Assembly: GCF_014236795.1 (NCBI RefSeq)
Contig: NZ_CP049017.1
Location: forward strand, 3,140,001-3,204,000
DNA from: Xanthomonas theicola
Lineage (GTDB): Bacteria > Pseudomonadota > Gammaproteobacteria > Xanthomonadales > Xanthomonadaceae
Direction of reading: 5' to 3'
DNA length: 64,000 bases
The position numbers and the translations under genes were made by a program. Shown here one piece after another: positions 9,844 through 19,439 of this stretch; the first letter of the stretch is position 1, and each line of letters starts with the position of its first letter. The notes beneath the pieces were generated by a model, which made no database searches, was not told where the DNA came from, and saw nothing but the letters and a program-made list of their open reading frames with translations.

Positions 9844-11673
9844 ATGTCCATCGAAAATCTTCGCAATATCGCCATCGTCGCCCACGTCGACCACGGCAAG
9901 ACCACCCTCGTCGACTGCCTGCTGAAGCAGTCCGGCACCCTGTCCGAGCGCACGGTGCTGGCCGAGCGCGTGATGGACAGCAACGATCAGGAAAAGGAGC
10001 GCGGCATCACGATCCTGGCCAAGAACACGGCCATCACCTGGCAGGGCAACCGCATCAACATCGTCGACACCCCCGGACACGCCGACTTCGGCGGCGAAGT
10101 GGAGCGCGTGCTGTCGATGGTGGACTCGGTGCTGATCCTGGTCGACGCGATGGACGGGCCGATGCCGCAGACCCGCTTCGTCACCCAGAAGGCGTTCGCG
10201 ATGGGCTTCAAGCCGATCGTGGTGGTCAACAAGATCGACCGCCCGGGCGCGCGTCCGGACTGGGTGATCGACCAGGTGTTCGACCTGTTCGACAAGCTCG
10301 GCGCGACCAACGAGCAGCTCGACTTCCCGATCGTCTACGCCTCGGCGCTGCACGGCTACGCGAGCCTGGACGACAGCGCGCGCGAAGGCGACATGACCCC
10401 GCTGTACGCAGCGATCATGAAGCACGTGGCGCCGCCGCAGGTGGACCCGGACGGTCCGTTCCAGATGCGCATCAGCCAACTGGACTACAACAACTTCGTC
10501 GGCCTGATCGGCATCGGCCGCATCCAGCGCGGCAAGATCAAGAAGAACATGCCGGTCAGCATCGTCGACCGCGAGGGCAAGAAGCGCCAGGGCAAGATCC
10601 TGCAGGTGCTCGGCTTCATGGGCCTGGAGCGGGTGGAAGTGGAGGAAGCCGAGGCCGGCGACATCGTCGCCATCTCCGGTGTGGCCGACATGAGCATCTC
10701 CGACACCATCTGCGCGCTGGACGCCCCCGAAGCGCTGCCGGCGCTGACCGTGGACGAGCCGACCATCTCGATGACCTTCCAGGTCAACAATTCGCCGTTC
10801 GCCGGCAGCAAGGACCACAGCGGCGGCAAGTTCATCACTAGCCGCCAGATCCGCGAGCGCCTGGAGCGCGAGACCCTGCACAACGTCGCGCTGAAGGTCG
10901 AGGAAGGCTCGGACCCGGACAAGTTCCTGGTCTCCGGCCGCGGCGAGCTGCACCTGTCGGTGCTGATCGAGAACATGCGCCGCGAAGGCTTCGAACTGGC
11001 GGTGTCGCGCCCGGAAGTCATCGTCAAGGAGATCGACGGCCAGCAGATGGAGCCGGTCGAGCAGCTGGTGGTGGACATCGAAGAGCAGCACCAGGGCGGC
11101 GTGATGGAGAAGCTGGGCATCCGCAAGGGCCAGCTGAAGAACATGGAGCCGGACGGCAAGGGCCGCGTGCGCCTGGACTACATGATCCCGGCGCGTGGCT
11201 TGATCGGCTTCCAGAACGAGTTCCGCACCCTGACCCAGGGGTCGGGCCTGCTGTTCCACGTGTTCGACCACTACGGCCCGAAGGAACAGGGCGCCATCGC
11301 CAAGCGCCAGAACGGCGTGATGATCGCCAACGCCGCCGGCGCCACCCCCGCCTACGCGCTGGGGCCGCTGGAAGAGCGCGGCCGCCTGTTCGCCGCCGAA
11401 GGCGACAACGTGTACGAAGGCCAGCTGGTCGGCATCCACTCCAAGGACAACGATCTGACCGTCAACGCGATCAAGACCAAGCCGCTGACCAACATGCGCG
11501 CGTCGGGCAAGGACGATGCGATCAAGCTGACCCCGGCAATCAAGTACACCCTGGAGCAGGCGCTGGACTTCATCGAGGACGACGAACTGGTCGAGGTCAC
11601 CCCGAAGGAAATCCGCCTGCGCAAGAAGTTCCTGACCGAAAGCGATCGCAAGCGCGCCGGTCGCGGCGGCTGA
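9844..11673 (+). CDS. typA: Ribosome-associated GTPase TypA/BipA (609 aa)
   Basis: A translational GTPase related to EF-G/LepA that binds 70S ribosomes and affects ribosome assembly and stress or virulence adaptation. The start ATG at 9844 gives [20 protein letters not shown], where the P-loop G1 is [14 protein letters not shown] (G2), [12 protein letters not shown] (G3) and NKIDRPGAR (G4) follow within the first 150 residues. Domains II, III and V and the BipA C-terminal domain complete a normal 609 residues. A TATGAT -10-like hexamer lies at 9790-9795 without a good -35. It may be cotranscribed with the DUF2127 gene 13 nt downstream. Confidence 0.97.
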   Translation: MSIENLRNIAIVAHVDHGKTTLVDCLLKQSGTLSERTVLAERVMDSNDQEKERGITILAKNTAITWQGNRINIVDTPGHADFGGEVERVLSMVDSVLILVDAMDGPMPQTRFVTQKAFAMGFKPIVVVNKIDRPGARPDWVIDQVFDLFDKLGATNEQLDFPIVYASALHGYASLDDSAREGDMTPLYAAIMKHVAPPQVDPDGPFQMRISQLDYNNFVGLIGIGRIQRGKIKKNMPVSIVDREGKKRQGKILQVLGFMGLERVEVEEAEAGDIVAISGVADMSISDTICALDAPEALPALTVDEPTISMTFQVNNSPFAGSKDHSGGKFITSRQIRERLERETLHNVALKVEEGSDPDKFLVSGRGELHLSVLIENMRREGFELAVSRPEVIVKEIDGQQMEPVEQLVVDIEEQHQGGVMEKLGIRKGQLKNMEPDGKGRVRLDYMIPARGLIGFQNEFRTLTQGSGLLFHVFDHYGPKEQGAIAKRQNGVMIANAAGATPAYALGPLEERGRLFAAEGDNVYEGQLVGIHSKDNDLTVNAIKTKPLTNMRASGKDDAIKLTPAIKYTLEQALDFIEDDELVEVTPKEIRLRKKFLTESDRKRAGRGG

Positions 11674-11686
11674 TCGCCGACCTCCC

Positions 11687-12169
11687 GTGGCCAGCAAGAA
11701 GGCGTACAACCCGGATCCGCACGCGCATCCGGGCCTGCACCTGATCGCACTGCTGGAGGCCGGCAAGGGCCTGCTGGCGGTGCTCGCGGCCACGGGCCTG
11801 GAACTGATGGGCCCGCTGCCGCTGCGCGCGGCGGTGGACCGGCTGATCGTCCGTTTCAGCCTGGACCCGGAGCACGGCGCGCTGCCGTCGCTGCTCACCA
11901 TGATCAATCCGGGCGCGTTGCATCTGGCCGCGGCCGGCATGCTCGCCTATGGCGTGCTGCATATCGTCGAAGCCTGGGGCCTGTGGCGCGCCAAGGCCTG
12001 GGCGTCGATGCTGGGCTGCATCTCCGCCGCCATCTATTTGCCGTTCGACATCTACGCGATCGTGCGCCATCCCGGCTGGGCGTCCTGGGCGGTGTTGGCG
12101 ATCAATCTCGCCGTGGTCGGTATCCTGGCCCGTGACCTGGTCCGGCGCCGGCGGCGTTCCGCGCGCTGA
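11687..12169 (+). CDS. DUF2127 family small membrane protein (160 aa)
   Basis: The GTG start at 11687 lies 13 nt after the typA stop. The protein has about four hydrophobic segments: HLIALLEAGKGLLAVLAATG, the region around LHLAAAGMLAYGVLHIVEAW, ASMLGCISAAIYLPFDIYAI and WAVLAINLAVVGILA. A short RRRRR tail follows. The H-x-I/L-A-x-x-E-A-G-K-G opening and the LHIVEAWGLW segment match the DUF2127 family. Function is unknown; the tight spacing suggests expression with typA. Confidence 0.8.
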   Translation: MASKKAYNPDPHAHPGLHLIALLEAGKGLLAVLAATGLELMGPLPLRAAVDRLIVRFSLDPEHGALPSLLTMINPGALHLAAAGMLAYGVLHIVEAWGLWRAKAWASMLGCISAAIYLPFDIYAIVRHPGWASWAVLAINLAVVGILARDLVRRRRRSAR

Positions 12170-12561
12170 GCGCAAGCCGGCGCGGCAGGTGGCCGGCTAT
12201 TCCAACCCGGCCCCATGCTATTGAGTCCAGCGACGGACTGCCGTTGGCCGGGACCGCCTGGTATCCACTGGCGCGACTGGCGCGCTTGGAACGAGCCACA
12301 CCTGATCGAACCGGATTGCGGCGTTTTCCACGTCTGTTCCAGCAGCCAGCGGGAGCGGGCGCCAGGTGGCCTCGCGCGCCATCGGCCGCGGCAAGCGCTC
12401 CCGAGTACGCCGTCGCGATCCGGGTCGCTCGTGCCCGCGTCATTGCCAGCAGGCAGATGAAAAACATGCCTTCGGCCTTCGGCCTTGGGCCATGCGCCAC
12501 GCAACAGCACATGCGCCAAGCAAGCGATGGCGGCAGGGCGATGCCACCGCGCAGGGCGGGG
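12170..12561. other. Intergenic region between the DUF2127 gene and mscS
   Basis: No convincing gene is present in this 392-bp convergent spacer. Near 12465-12490 a CCTTCGG-rich stretch reads, on the minus strand, GGCCGAAGGCC shortly before ATGTTTTTC. That is a weak candidate terminator for the mscS gene, with a short stem and an offset T-run. I see nothing else. Confidence 0.5.
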
Positions 12562-13737
12562 CTACACCGCGCCCGGCCCCGGTGCGGCCAGATCCGCCGC
12601 CACCGGCGGCGCCGGCGCGCCGTCCTCGGCGCCGGGCGAGCGCATTGCCGCCGAATCCAGGGACGCGGCCGGCGCCGGCCGCAACGGCGGTGCCGCTTCC
12701 GACGCGATCTCCGCGCGCATCCTCGGCAAGGCATACGGGTGGTCGCGGGTCAGGAAATCGATCATCCGCTCGCGCACGATGCAGCGCAGGTCGAACGCAT
12801 CGCCGGAATTGCGCGCGCTGACCAGCAGGCGCACCTGGATCGTGCGCTCGCTGGTCTCGGTCACCTGGGTCACGCAGACGCGTCCGTCCCACAGCGGTTC
12901 GCTCTTGCAGATCCGCTCCAGCTCGGCGCGCAGCTGCGCCATCGGCGTGCGGTAGTCCAGCCACAGGAATGCGGTGCCGAGCAGGTCGGCGCTGCTGCGG
13001 GTCCAGTTCTGGAACGGGTTCTCGATGAACCAGGTCAACGGCACCACCATGCGCCGCTCGTCCCAGATGCGCACCACCACGTAGGAACTGCCGATCTCCT
13101 CGATGCGGCCCCACTCGCCTTCGACGATGACCACGTCGTCGAGCCGGATCGGCTGGGTCAAGGCGATCTGCAGGCCGGCGATCAGGTTGCCGAACACCGG
13201 CTTGGCGGCGATACCGGCGACCAGGCCGATGATGCCCGCCGAAGCCAGCAGCGTGGTGCCGATCTGCCGTACCGCCGGAAAGGTCAGCAGCACCACCGAA
13301 GTACCGAGCAGGATGATCGTGCCCATCGCCACCCGCGCCAGCACCCGGGTCTGGGTCTGGACGCGGCGCGCGGCTAGGTTGTCGGCCACCTCGATCGGAT
13401 AGCTGCGCAGGATCGCCGCTTCCAGTGCGGCGGCGCCACGCACCAGCAGCCAGGTCACGCAGGCGATCATGCCGATGTGCAGCAGATGCTGCAGGTCGGT
13501 CAGCGCGCGCTCGTCCAGCGGCGTGGATTCCAGCGCGAAACTGAGCATCAGCATCGGCAGCAGGAAGGCCATCGGCACGCTGATGACGCCGATGACGCGG
13601 GCGCGGCGGTAGTCGCGCCCGCGCATGCGCTGCGCGATGCCCAGCAGCAGCCACCAGGCGAGGAAGCCGAGCACGACCGCGGCGCCGATCGGCAGCGTGT
13701 AGGTACGCCACGGGATCCAGTCGAGATCCAGAGTCAA
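12562..13737 (-). CDS. MscS-family mechanosensitive channel (391 aa)
   Basis: The start chosen is TTG at 13737, because AAGGAG sits 6 nt upstream and no ATG with a ribosome-binding site fits. Four or more transmembrane segments cover residues 10-170 (LPIGAAVVLGFLAWWLLLG, VISVPMAFLLPMLMLSF, IGMIACVTWLLV, VAMGTIILLGTSVVLL). The pore-lining helix LLASAGIIGLVAGIAAKPV is followed by the MscS beta domain with NLIAGLQIALTQPIRLDDVV and GRIEEIGSSYVVVRIWDERR. It should open on membrane tension in the inner membrane and release osmolytes. The C-terminal tail is rich in Ala and Pro and probably disordered. Confidence 0.92.
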   Translation of the reverse strand: MTLDLDWIPWRTYTLPIGAAVVLGFLAWWLLLGIAQRMRGRDYRRARVIGVISVPMAFLLPMLMLSFALESTPLDERALTDLQHLLHIGMIACVTWLLVRGAAALEAAILRSYPIEVADNLAARRVQTQTRVLARVAMGTIILLGTSVVLLTFPAVRQIGTTLLASAGIIGLVAGIAAKPVFGNLIAGLQIALTQPIRLDDVVIVEGEWGRIEEIGSSYVVVRIWDERRMVVPLTWFIENPFQNWTRSSADLLGTAFLWLDYRTPMAQLRAELERICKSEPLWDGRVCVTQVTETSERTIQVRLLVSARNSGDAFDLRCIVRERMIDFLTRDHPYALPRMRAEIASEAAPPLRPAPAASLDSAAMRSPGAEDGAPAPPVAADLAAPGPGAV

Positions 13738-14114
13738 GATGCGCTCCTTGAAGGGGGAGAAGTCGCGACAGCGTGGCAAAGCAAGCATGAGCGCGATGTC
13801 GAGCGACGCGGCGTGGCGCCGGCGCGACGCGACGCGACGCGACCCAGCGGCATGCGCGCCGGCGGCGTGAATGCGAGCGGTGTGCGCACAGATCATCGCG
13901 ACGCCACACAGATCCTGGCGCAGCCCGGCGGCGACACCGGCGTTCACAGTCGCAGCACGCGCGGCTCTCGCCTGACAACAGGCGCTCTCGCCCATGTTCC
14001 CGCAGAAGTGGCTGCCGATGGTCCGCCCTCGGTCGCGCCCGGGAGCAGGCGCGGCGATGCGCGCATGGTGCACGCCGCGCATCCGCACGCGCGCAGCGGC
14101 GGCAGGGCGAGACG
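13738..14114. other. Intergenic region between the DAHP synthase gene and mscS
   Basis: This 377-bp spacer between two minus-strand genes has no credible ORF. The AAGGAG ribosome-binding site for mscS lies at 13744-13749. A GACGC direct-repeat run (GCGACGCGACGCGACGCGAC) is visible around 13831-13850. I see no good terminator or promoter. Confidence 0.5.
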
Positions 14115-15512
14115 TCAGTCCATCGTCAGCGGCACGCTGCGCCCGTTCTGCTTGCGCACGATCGCCAGCGCGATCTCCAGCGACTGCTCGTAGTTCAGCC
14201 GCGGATCCACGCTGGAGCGGTAGGCCCGCTCCAGGTCGCGCTCGGTCAGCTCGCGCGCGCCGCCGGTGCACTCGGTGACGTCCTCGCCGGTCAGCTCCAG
14301 GTGCACGCCGCCCAGCCGCGTGCCGGCCGCGGCATGGATGTCGAACGACTGCTCCACCTCGCCCAGTACGTTGTGGTAGCGCCGCGTCTTGTAGCCGTTG
14401 CTGGTGCTCTCGGTATTGCCGTGCATCGCATCGCACACCCACAGCACGCGGCGGCCGTCGCGTTTCACCGCGTCCAGCAGCGGCGGCAGCTTCTGCGCGA
14501 TCTGCGCCGCGCCCATGCGATGGATGAAGGTCAGCCGGCCCGGTTCGTCTTCGGGATTGAGCACGTCGATCAGGCGCAGCAACTGATCCGGCTGCGCCGA
14601 CGGCCCGACCTTGATCGCGATCGGATTGCGGATGCCGCGGAAATATTCCACGTGCGCGCCGTCCAGCGCCGCGGTGCGCATGCCGATCCACGGATAGTGG
14701 GTGCTGAGGTTGAACCAGCCCCATTGCCGCGGCACCTCGCGGGTCAGCGCTTCCTCGTACGGCAGCAGCAGCGCTTCGTGCGAGGTATAGAAGTCGACCC
14801 GGTTGAGGTTGTACAGCTGCGCGCCGGACAGGGTTTCCATGAAGCGCACCGCATCGCCGATCGAGGCCACCATCTTCTGGTAGTCCTCGGCCAGCGGCGA
14901 ATAGCCGACCCAGCTCAGGTTCCAGTACTCGGGATGGTGCAGGTCGGCGAAACCGCCGTCGATCAATGCGCGCACGAAGTTCATCGTCATCGCCGAACGG
15001 GAATGCGCGGTGATCATCCGCCGTGGATCGGGCACGCGCGCCTGCGCGGTGAACTCCGGGCCGTTGACCACGTCGCCGCGGTAGCTGGGCAGGGTCACCC
15101 CGTCGCGGGTCTCGGTGTCGGCCGAGCGCGGCTTGGCGTACTGGCCTGCATAGCGCCCGACCCGCACCACCGGCAGGCGCAATCCATGCACCAGCACCAG
15201 GCTCATCTGCAGCAGCACCTTGAGCCGGTTGGAGATCGTGCCCGACTCGCAATCGCTGAAGTTCTCCGCGCAATCGCCGCCCTGCAGCAGGAAGCGCTTG
15301 CCTTCCTGCGCCTCGGCCAGTTGCTTCTTCAGCGCGAAGATCTCCCACGAGGTGACCAGCGGCGGCAGGTGGCGCAACTCGCCCAGCGTCGCCTCCAGCG
15401 CCTGCGCGTCCGGATACACCGGCATCTGCAGCGCGGGTTTGCCGCGCCAGCTGGCAGGCGCCCAGGACGGCTGGGCGGATTCGGGCGCGACCACGGGGAC
15501 GGACAGGTTCAT
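14115..15512 (-). CDS. 3-deoxy-7-phosphoheptulonate synthase, class II (465 aa)
   Basis: Condenses phosphoenolpyruvate and erythrose 4-phosphate, the first step of the shikimate pathway. The ATG at 15512 (MNLSVPVVAPESAQPSWAPA) gives a class II (plant/Mycobacterium-type) enzyme of normal length. Signatures include LLQGGDCAENF, whose Cys is a metal ligand, RVGRYAGQYAKPRS, THYPWIGMRT, IKVGPSAQPDQLL, VCDAMHGNTES, and GGVHLELTGEDVTECTGG with further metal ligands. No ACT or chorismate mutase fusion is present. Class I AroG/F/H genes could exist elsewhere in the genome. Confidence 0.95.
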   Translation of the reverse strand: MNLSVPVVAPESAQPSWAPASWRGKPALQMPVYPDAQALEATLGELRHLPPLVTSWEIFALKKQLAEAQEGKRFLLQGGDCAENFSDCESGTISNRLKVLLQMSLVLVHGLRLPVVRVGRYAGQYAKPRSADTETRDGVTLPSYRGDVVNGPEFTAQARVPDPRRMITAHSRSAMTMNFVRALIDGGFADLHHPEYWNLSWVGYSPLAEDYQKMVASIGDAVRFMETLSGAQLYNLNRVDFYTSHEALLLPYEEALTREVPRQWGWFNLSTHYPWIGMRTAALDGAHVEYFRGIRNPIAIKVGPSAQPDQLLRLIDVLNPEDEPGRLTFIHRMGAAQIAQKLPPLLDAVKRDGRRVLWVCDAMHGNTESTSNGYKTRRYHNVLGEVEQSFDIHAAAGTRLGGVHLELTGEDVTECTGGARELTERDLERAYRSSVDPRLNYEQSLEIALAIVRKQNGRSVPLTMD

Positions 15513-15685
15513 GAAAGGACTCCTTGGCAGCCTGCGATGTTCGCAGAGCCTGGCCGCGACGCAAAGCACTGCGTGACGCGGTTGCGCAGCCGTCGCCACC
15601 GCCGCGGCAAGGACATGAACGGCAGGCAAAGTGCGCATGGCAGGCATGACTTCCGGCCTACGTCAAAGCCACCGCGAAAGCAGAA

Positions 15686-15700
15686 TGTTACTAAATAACA
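15686..15700. promoter_or_regulatory. Candidate Zur-type operator TGTTA-N5-TAACA
   Basis: An AT-rich palindrome, rare in this GC-rich DNA, lies 39-53 bp before the ATG of the TonB-dependent receptor. TGTTA/TAACA arms around 5 nt (CTAAA) match the core geometry of gammaproteobacterial zinc-uptake-regulator boxes (consensus core TGTTATAATATAACA). The match is partial in the flanks. If real, the receptor would be derepressed under zinc limitation. The palindrome is seen; the regulator is inferred. Confidence 0.5.
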
Positions 15701-15738
15701 AATCTTTCCCCCCGTCCACTCCAGGTCTCGCCCCCGCC

Positions 15739-17874
15739 ATGACGCCACGCCCCCTCTCCGCCGCCATCGCCCTTGTCCTGCTGGCCGCGCCCAGCCTCGC
15801 GTTCGCTACCGATGCGGCCAGCACCGACGCCGGCCCCGAACGCACCACCGACCTGGATGCGGTCACCGTCACCGCCAAGCTGGAAGCGGCGCGCAACGCG
15901 CTGTCGCCGGACATCGGCAGCAGCCAATACGCGATCACGGCCGAGGACATCGAGCGGCTGCCGCTGGGCGCCTCCACCCCGCTCAACCAGGTACTGCTGC
16001 AGGCGCCGGGCGTGGTCCAGGATTCCTACGGCGGCATCCACGTGCGCGGCGACCACGCCAACCTGCAGTACCGCATCAACGGCGTGCTGATCCCCGAGTC
16101 CATCTCCGGCTTCGGCCAGAGCCTGGACCCGCGCACCATCAAGAGCGTCAAGCTGCTCGACGGCGCGCTACCGGCACAGTTCGGCGACCGTACCGCCGCG
16201 GTGGTCGACATCACCACCAAGAACGGCGTGGAACTGGGCAACGGCGGCAGCGTCGGCATCACCGGCGGCTCTTTCGGCACGATCAACCCGAATGCCTCCT
16301 GGCGGGGCAGCAACGGCCGCTGGAGCTGGTTCGCCAGCGGCAACTACGCGCAGAACAAGATCGGCCTGGAGAACCCGGTCGACAGCCGCACCCCCAAGCA
16401 CGACAAGTCGCACCAGGGCAAGGGCTTCGCCGACCTCAGCTACCTGGTCGACGAGGACACCCGGCTCAGCCTGCTGGTCGGCTACGCCAACAACCGCTTC
16501 CAGATTCCGAACAATCCCGGGCAGACCCCGGCGTTCGACTACCTGGGCACGACCGACTTCGACTCGTCCACGCTCGACGAGAACCAGCGCGAGAACACCC
16601 GCTTCGGCACGCTGGTCCTGCAGGGTTCGCTCGGCGCCACCAGCTACCAGCTGTCGGCCGGCCAGCGCTACAGCAGCGTCGCGTTCTCGCCGGACATCGC
16701 CGGCGACCTGATCTTCAACGGCGTCGCCTCGCAGGTGGACCGCAGCAACCGCGCCAACACCGTGCAGGCCGACTTCTCGACTCCCTGGGGGGCCTCGCAC
16801 ACCCTGCGCTACGGCGTGTACGGCAACTTCGAGCACGCCATCGCCAGCAACGACTCCTATGTCTTCCCGGCCGATGCCGACGGCAAGCAGACCAGCAATG
16901 CACCGCTCTTCATCGCCGACGCCAGCCGCTTCCACGCCAGCACCTACGCGCTCTACCTGCAGGACGAGTGGAAGCTCGGCGACGACTGGACCGTGAACTA
17001 CGGCGTGCGCGGCGACCGCTACAAGGCGTTCGGCAACACCCAGGGCCAACTCAGCCCGCGCCTGGGCGTGGTCTGGCGCGCCAGCGAGGACACCACCGTG
17101 CACGCCGGCTATGCGCGCTATTTCACCCCGCCGGCCAGCGAACTGATCTCCACCAGCGACATCGCCCTGTACGACGGCACCACCAACCAGCACTCGGTTG
17201 CCGGCGGCGCGACCACCCCGCTGAGCGAACGCAGCGACTATTACGATCTTGGCATCTCGCAGGCGGTCGGCGAGCACCTGACCCTGGGCCTGGACACCTA
17301 CTACCGCAAGGCCGACCGCCTGCAGGACGAAGGCCAGTTCGGCGCCGCCTACATCTATTCCACCTTCAACTATCGCGACGGCCGCATCCGCGGCGCCGAG
17401 TTCAGCGCCGACTACAACAACGGGCCGCTCACCGCCTACTTCAACGTCGCCTACAGCAAGGCGATGGGCAAGCAGGTCATGACCAACCTGTACAACTTCG
17501 ATTCCGACGCACTGGCCTACATCCACGACAACTGGATCCACCTGGACCACGATCAGAAATTCACCTCTTCCGGGGGGGTCAGCTACGCGATCGCCGACGA
17601 CAGCAGGATCGGCGCCAACTACCTGTTCGGCAGCGGCCTGCGCACCGATGCCGACGGCGTGCCCAACGGCGGCGAACTGCCGTCGTACTTCCAGCTGAAC
17701 CTCAGCGCCGGCCACGATTTCGCGCCCGGCGCGCATCCGCTGCATGCGCAACTGGCCGTGCTCAACGTGCTCGATCGCAGCTACCAACTGCGCGACGGCG
17801 GCGGCATCGGCGTGTTTGCGCCGCAGTGGGCGCCGCGCCGCGGCGTGTACCTGAGCCTGCAGCAGGACTTCTGA
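15739..17874 (+). CDS. TonB-dependent outer membrane receptor, possibly zinc-regulated (711 aa)
   Basis: The start ATG 15739 gives a clean signal peptide (MTPRPLSAAIALVLLAAPSL, then AFA). An upstream in-frame TTG would bury the operator in coding sequence. A TonB-box-like segment (LDAVTVTAK) is followed by the plug domain (about residues 45-160), with GVVQDSYGGIHVRGDHANLQ and AQFGDRTAAVVDITTK. The 22-strand barrel ends in the typical C-terminal aromatic YLSLQQDF. It imports a substrate across the outer membrane with TonB/ExbBD energy. The barrel carries a His/Asp cluster near its end (HDNWIHLDHDQKF). Together with the Zur-like box, this makes a zinc or zinc-chelate ligand plausible but unproven. 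Confidence 0.88.
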   Translation: MTPRPLSAAIALVLLAAPSLAFATDAASTDAGPERTTDLDAVTVTAKLEAARNALSPDIGSSQYAITAEDIERLPLGASTPLNQVLLQAPGVVQDSYGGIHVRGDHANLQYRINGVLIPESISGFGQSLDPRTIKSVKLLDGALPAQFGDRTAAVVDITTKNGVELGNGGSVGITGGSFGTINPNASWRGSNGRWSWFASGNYAQNKIGLENPVDSRTPKHDKSHQGKGFADLSYLVDEDTRLSLLVGYANNRFQIPNNPGQTPAFDYLGTTDFDSSTLDENQRENTRFGTLVLQGSLGATSYQLSAGQRYSSVAFSPDIAGDLIFNGVASQVDRSNRANTVQADFSTPWGASHTLRYGVYGNFEHAIASNDSYVFPADADGKQTSNAPLFIADASRFHASTYALYLQDEWKLGDDWTVNYGVRGDRYKAFGNTQGQLSPRLGVVWRASEDTTVHAGYARYFTPPASELISTSDIALYDGTTNQHSVAGGATTPLSERSDYYDLGISQAVGEHLTLGLDTYYRKADRLQDEGQFGAAYIYSTFNYRDGRIRGAEFSADYNNGPLTAYFNVAYSKAMGKQVMTNLYNFDSDALAYIHDNWIHLDHDQKFTSSGGVSYAIADDSRIGANYLFGSGLRTDADGVPNGGELPSYFQLNLSAGHDFAPGAHPLHAQLAVLNVLDRSYQLRDGGGIGVFAPQWAPRRGVYLSLQQDF

Positions 17875-18020
17875 GGCAGGCGTGGAAGCGGCAGGCCGGC
17901 CCGTGGGACGGGCAGGCCTGGCACCGGGGAAGGTTGCCTCGCTGTCGCCGCCGCGAGCCTGGTCCAGTCCTGCGCCCCAGGTATTCAAGCAAGCGCCTAA
18001 AGCAAGCGTGGAAGGTCCCT

Positions 18021-18100
18021 GTAGGAGGGGCTTCGGCCCCGACCAATGTCGGAGCCGACGCGATCCGACTTCGTTCGTCGCGGCTGAAGCCGCTCCTGCG
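18021..18100. repeat. Xanthomonas-type palindromic intergenic repeat
   Basis: Two imperfect inverted arms, GTAGGAGGGGCTTCGGCCCC and GCGGCTGAAGCCGCTCCTGC, flank about 40 nt including GTCGGAGCCGACGCGATCCGAC. It resembles the abundant TGTAGGAGCGGCTTCAGCCGC family spread through Xanthomonas intergenic DNA. It sits between convergent genes (the TonB receptor and dsbB) and could form a bidirectional terminator-like hairpin. The remaining bases of the 305-bp gap hold nothing I recognise. Confidence 0.75.
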
Positions 18101-18179
18101 GATTCAATTCGCGATCGTCGTCGCCCGCCACTGAATCGGGCGACGCTTTCCCCCGCGACGGTACCGAATCGCAACGATC

Positions 18180-18692
18180 TCAGTGCAGCGGACGCCGACT
18201 GGCCTTGAACCCGGCATACAGCGCGAACAGCGCCAACAGCACGAAGCAGATCAGGCACCACATCGGCATCGACAGGCCCAGGAAGCGCCAGTCGATATTG
18301 CCGCAGTCGCCGGTCCCGGTCAGGACCCGGCGCATCGCCTCGAACGGTCCCAGCGTCTCGCGCAGGAAGCCCAACGGCGGACCGCACGAGGCCATCGGAT
18401 CGGGAAACAGCTGGACCGACACGTGCTTGCCGGCGATGCCGGCGCCGGCCGCCGCGGCGAGGAAAGCGAGCACGCCATAGGCCTTGCGTCCGCCGCTGCG
18501 GGCCGGACCGTGCACCGCGCCGAGCAGGAACAGCAGCCCCAGCGCAGCGAACGCGATGCGCTGGAAGATGCACAGCGGGCAGGGCTCGATGCCCAGTTGC
18601 AGTTGCACGTAGATCGCATAGCCCAGCAACGCGGCACAGATCGCGAAGCCGAGCAGGAACTGCGCGCGGAAACTCCAGCGTAACGGGTTCAT
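18180..18692 (-). CDS. dsbB: Disulfide bond formation protein DsbB (170 aa)
   Basis: Inner-membrane quinone reductase that reoxidises periplasmic DsbA. From ATG 18692 (MNPLRWSFRAQFLLG) four hydrophobic helices are seen. The first redox pair is Cys38-Cys41 in EPCPLC and the second is Cys103/Cys130 in MASCGPP and GTGDCGNIDW, as expected for the two periplasmic loops. A slightly longer start (MPVRSLEPDP, 18722) is possible but less likely. The gene lies downstream of the rplQ terminator in the same direction, so it probably has its own promoter. Confidence 0.93.
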   Translation of the reverse strand: MNPLRWSFRAQFLLGFAICAALLGYAIYVQLQLGIEPCPLCIFQRIAFAALGLLFLLGAVHGPARSGGRKAYGVLAFLAAAAGAGIAGKHVSVQLFPDPMASCGPPLGFLRETLGPFEAMRRVLTGTGDCGNIDWRFLGLSMPMWCLICFVLLALFALYAGFKASRRPLH

Positions 18693-18847
18693 CGGGTCGG
18701 GCTCAAGTGAACGAACCGGCATTATCCGCCATCGCCTGCATCGCCACCATGTGCCGAACGGCGCGGGAGGGGGACGCGACGGCAACGCATGCAGCGCGTG
18801 CACGGGAACCGCCCGGTGCGGCGGATTGCGCCGCCGCGGGCACAGAA

Positions 18848-18879
18848 ACAAAAACAAAAAAGCCCGGACATGCCGGGCT
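18848..18879 (-). terminator. Intrinsic terminator after rplQ
   Basis: AGCCCGG/CCGGGCT arms around a 5-nt loop (18861-18879) are followed, in the minus-strand sense, by a T-rich run (A-tract at 18848-18860 on the plus strand). It marks the end of the alpha operon and of the whole ribosomal block. Confidence 0.85.
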
Positions 18880-18905
18880 TTTCTGCTGCCGCGCGGAGGG
18901 CCGGA

Positions 18906-19292
18906 TTACTCGGCCACTTCCTCGGCCACCGCGGTCGGGCGGTCGACCAGCTCGACGTACGCCATCGGCGCGTTGTCCCCGGCGCGGAAGCCGCACTTCA
19001 GGATGCGCAGGTAGCCGCCCGGACGCGACTGGTAACGCGGGCCCAGCTCGACGAACAGCTTGCCCACCGCTTCCTTGTCGCGCAGGCGCGAGAAGGCCAG
19101 GCGGCGGTTGGCGACGCCATCGACCTTGGCGATGGTGATCAGCGGCTCGGCGACGCGGCGCAGTTCCTTGGCCTTCGGCAAAGTGGTCTTGATCAGCCCG
19201 TGCTTGAACAGCGAGGCCGCCATGTTGGAGAACATCGCCTGGCGATGGGCGCTGGTGCGGTTGAACTTGCGGCCGGATTTCTGGTGACGCAT
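18906..19292 (-). CDS. rplQ: 50S ribosomal protein L17 (128 aa)
   Basis: Starts [20 protein letters not shown], the strongly conserved L17 N-terminus that binds 23S rRNA near the exit tunnel. The C-terminus reads [15 protein letters not shown], also typical. It is the last gene of the alpha operon, but 197 nt separate it from rpoA. That gap contains a strong hairpin with a T-run (19440-19477), so L17 expression may depend on readthrough. An intrinsic terminator follows the stop. Confidence 0.97.
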   Translation of the reverse strand: MRHQKSGRKFNRTSAHRQAMFSNMAASLFKHGLIKTTLPKAKELRRVAEPLITIAKVDGVANRRLAFSRLRDKEAVGKLFVELGPRYQSRPGGYLRILKCGFRAGDNAPMAYVELVDRPTAVAEEVAE

Positions 19293-19439
19293 GGTCTTGG
19301 TTCCTGGATGAATGGTGAAACGACTGGGATTCGCTGTCGCCTTCCTGGCGTTGGAGCACGGACTGCGGATGGCCCTTGGCCGCCCGTCCTGGACGACCGG
19401 CAGCGTGGGCGTTCAGGCCCATCGCTGCGGATAACGCTA

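Noticed and set aside
13831..13850. Short GCGAC tandem repeat as a CRISPR or VNTR array
   Set aside because: Only about four 5-bp units, with no spacers.
12562..15564. A continuous 1000-residue frame linking mscS with upstream sequence over the DAHP synthase gene
   Set aside because: The upstream part is antisense-like noise in another frame of the DAHP synthase gene. MscS starts at TTG 13737 with its own ribosome-binding site.
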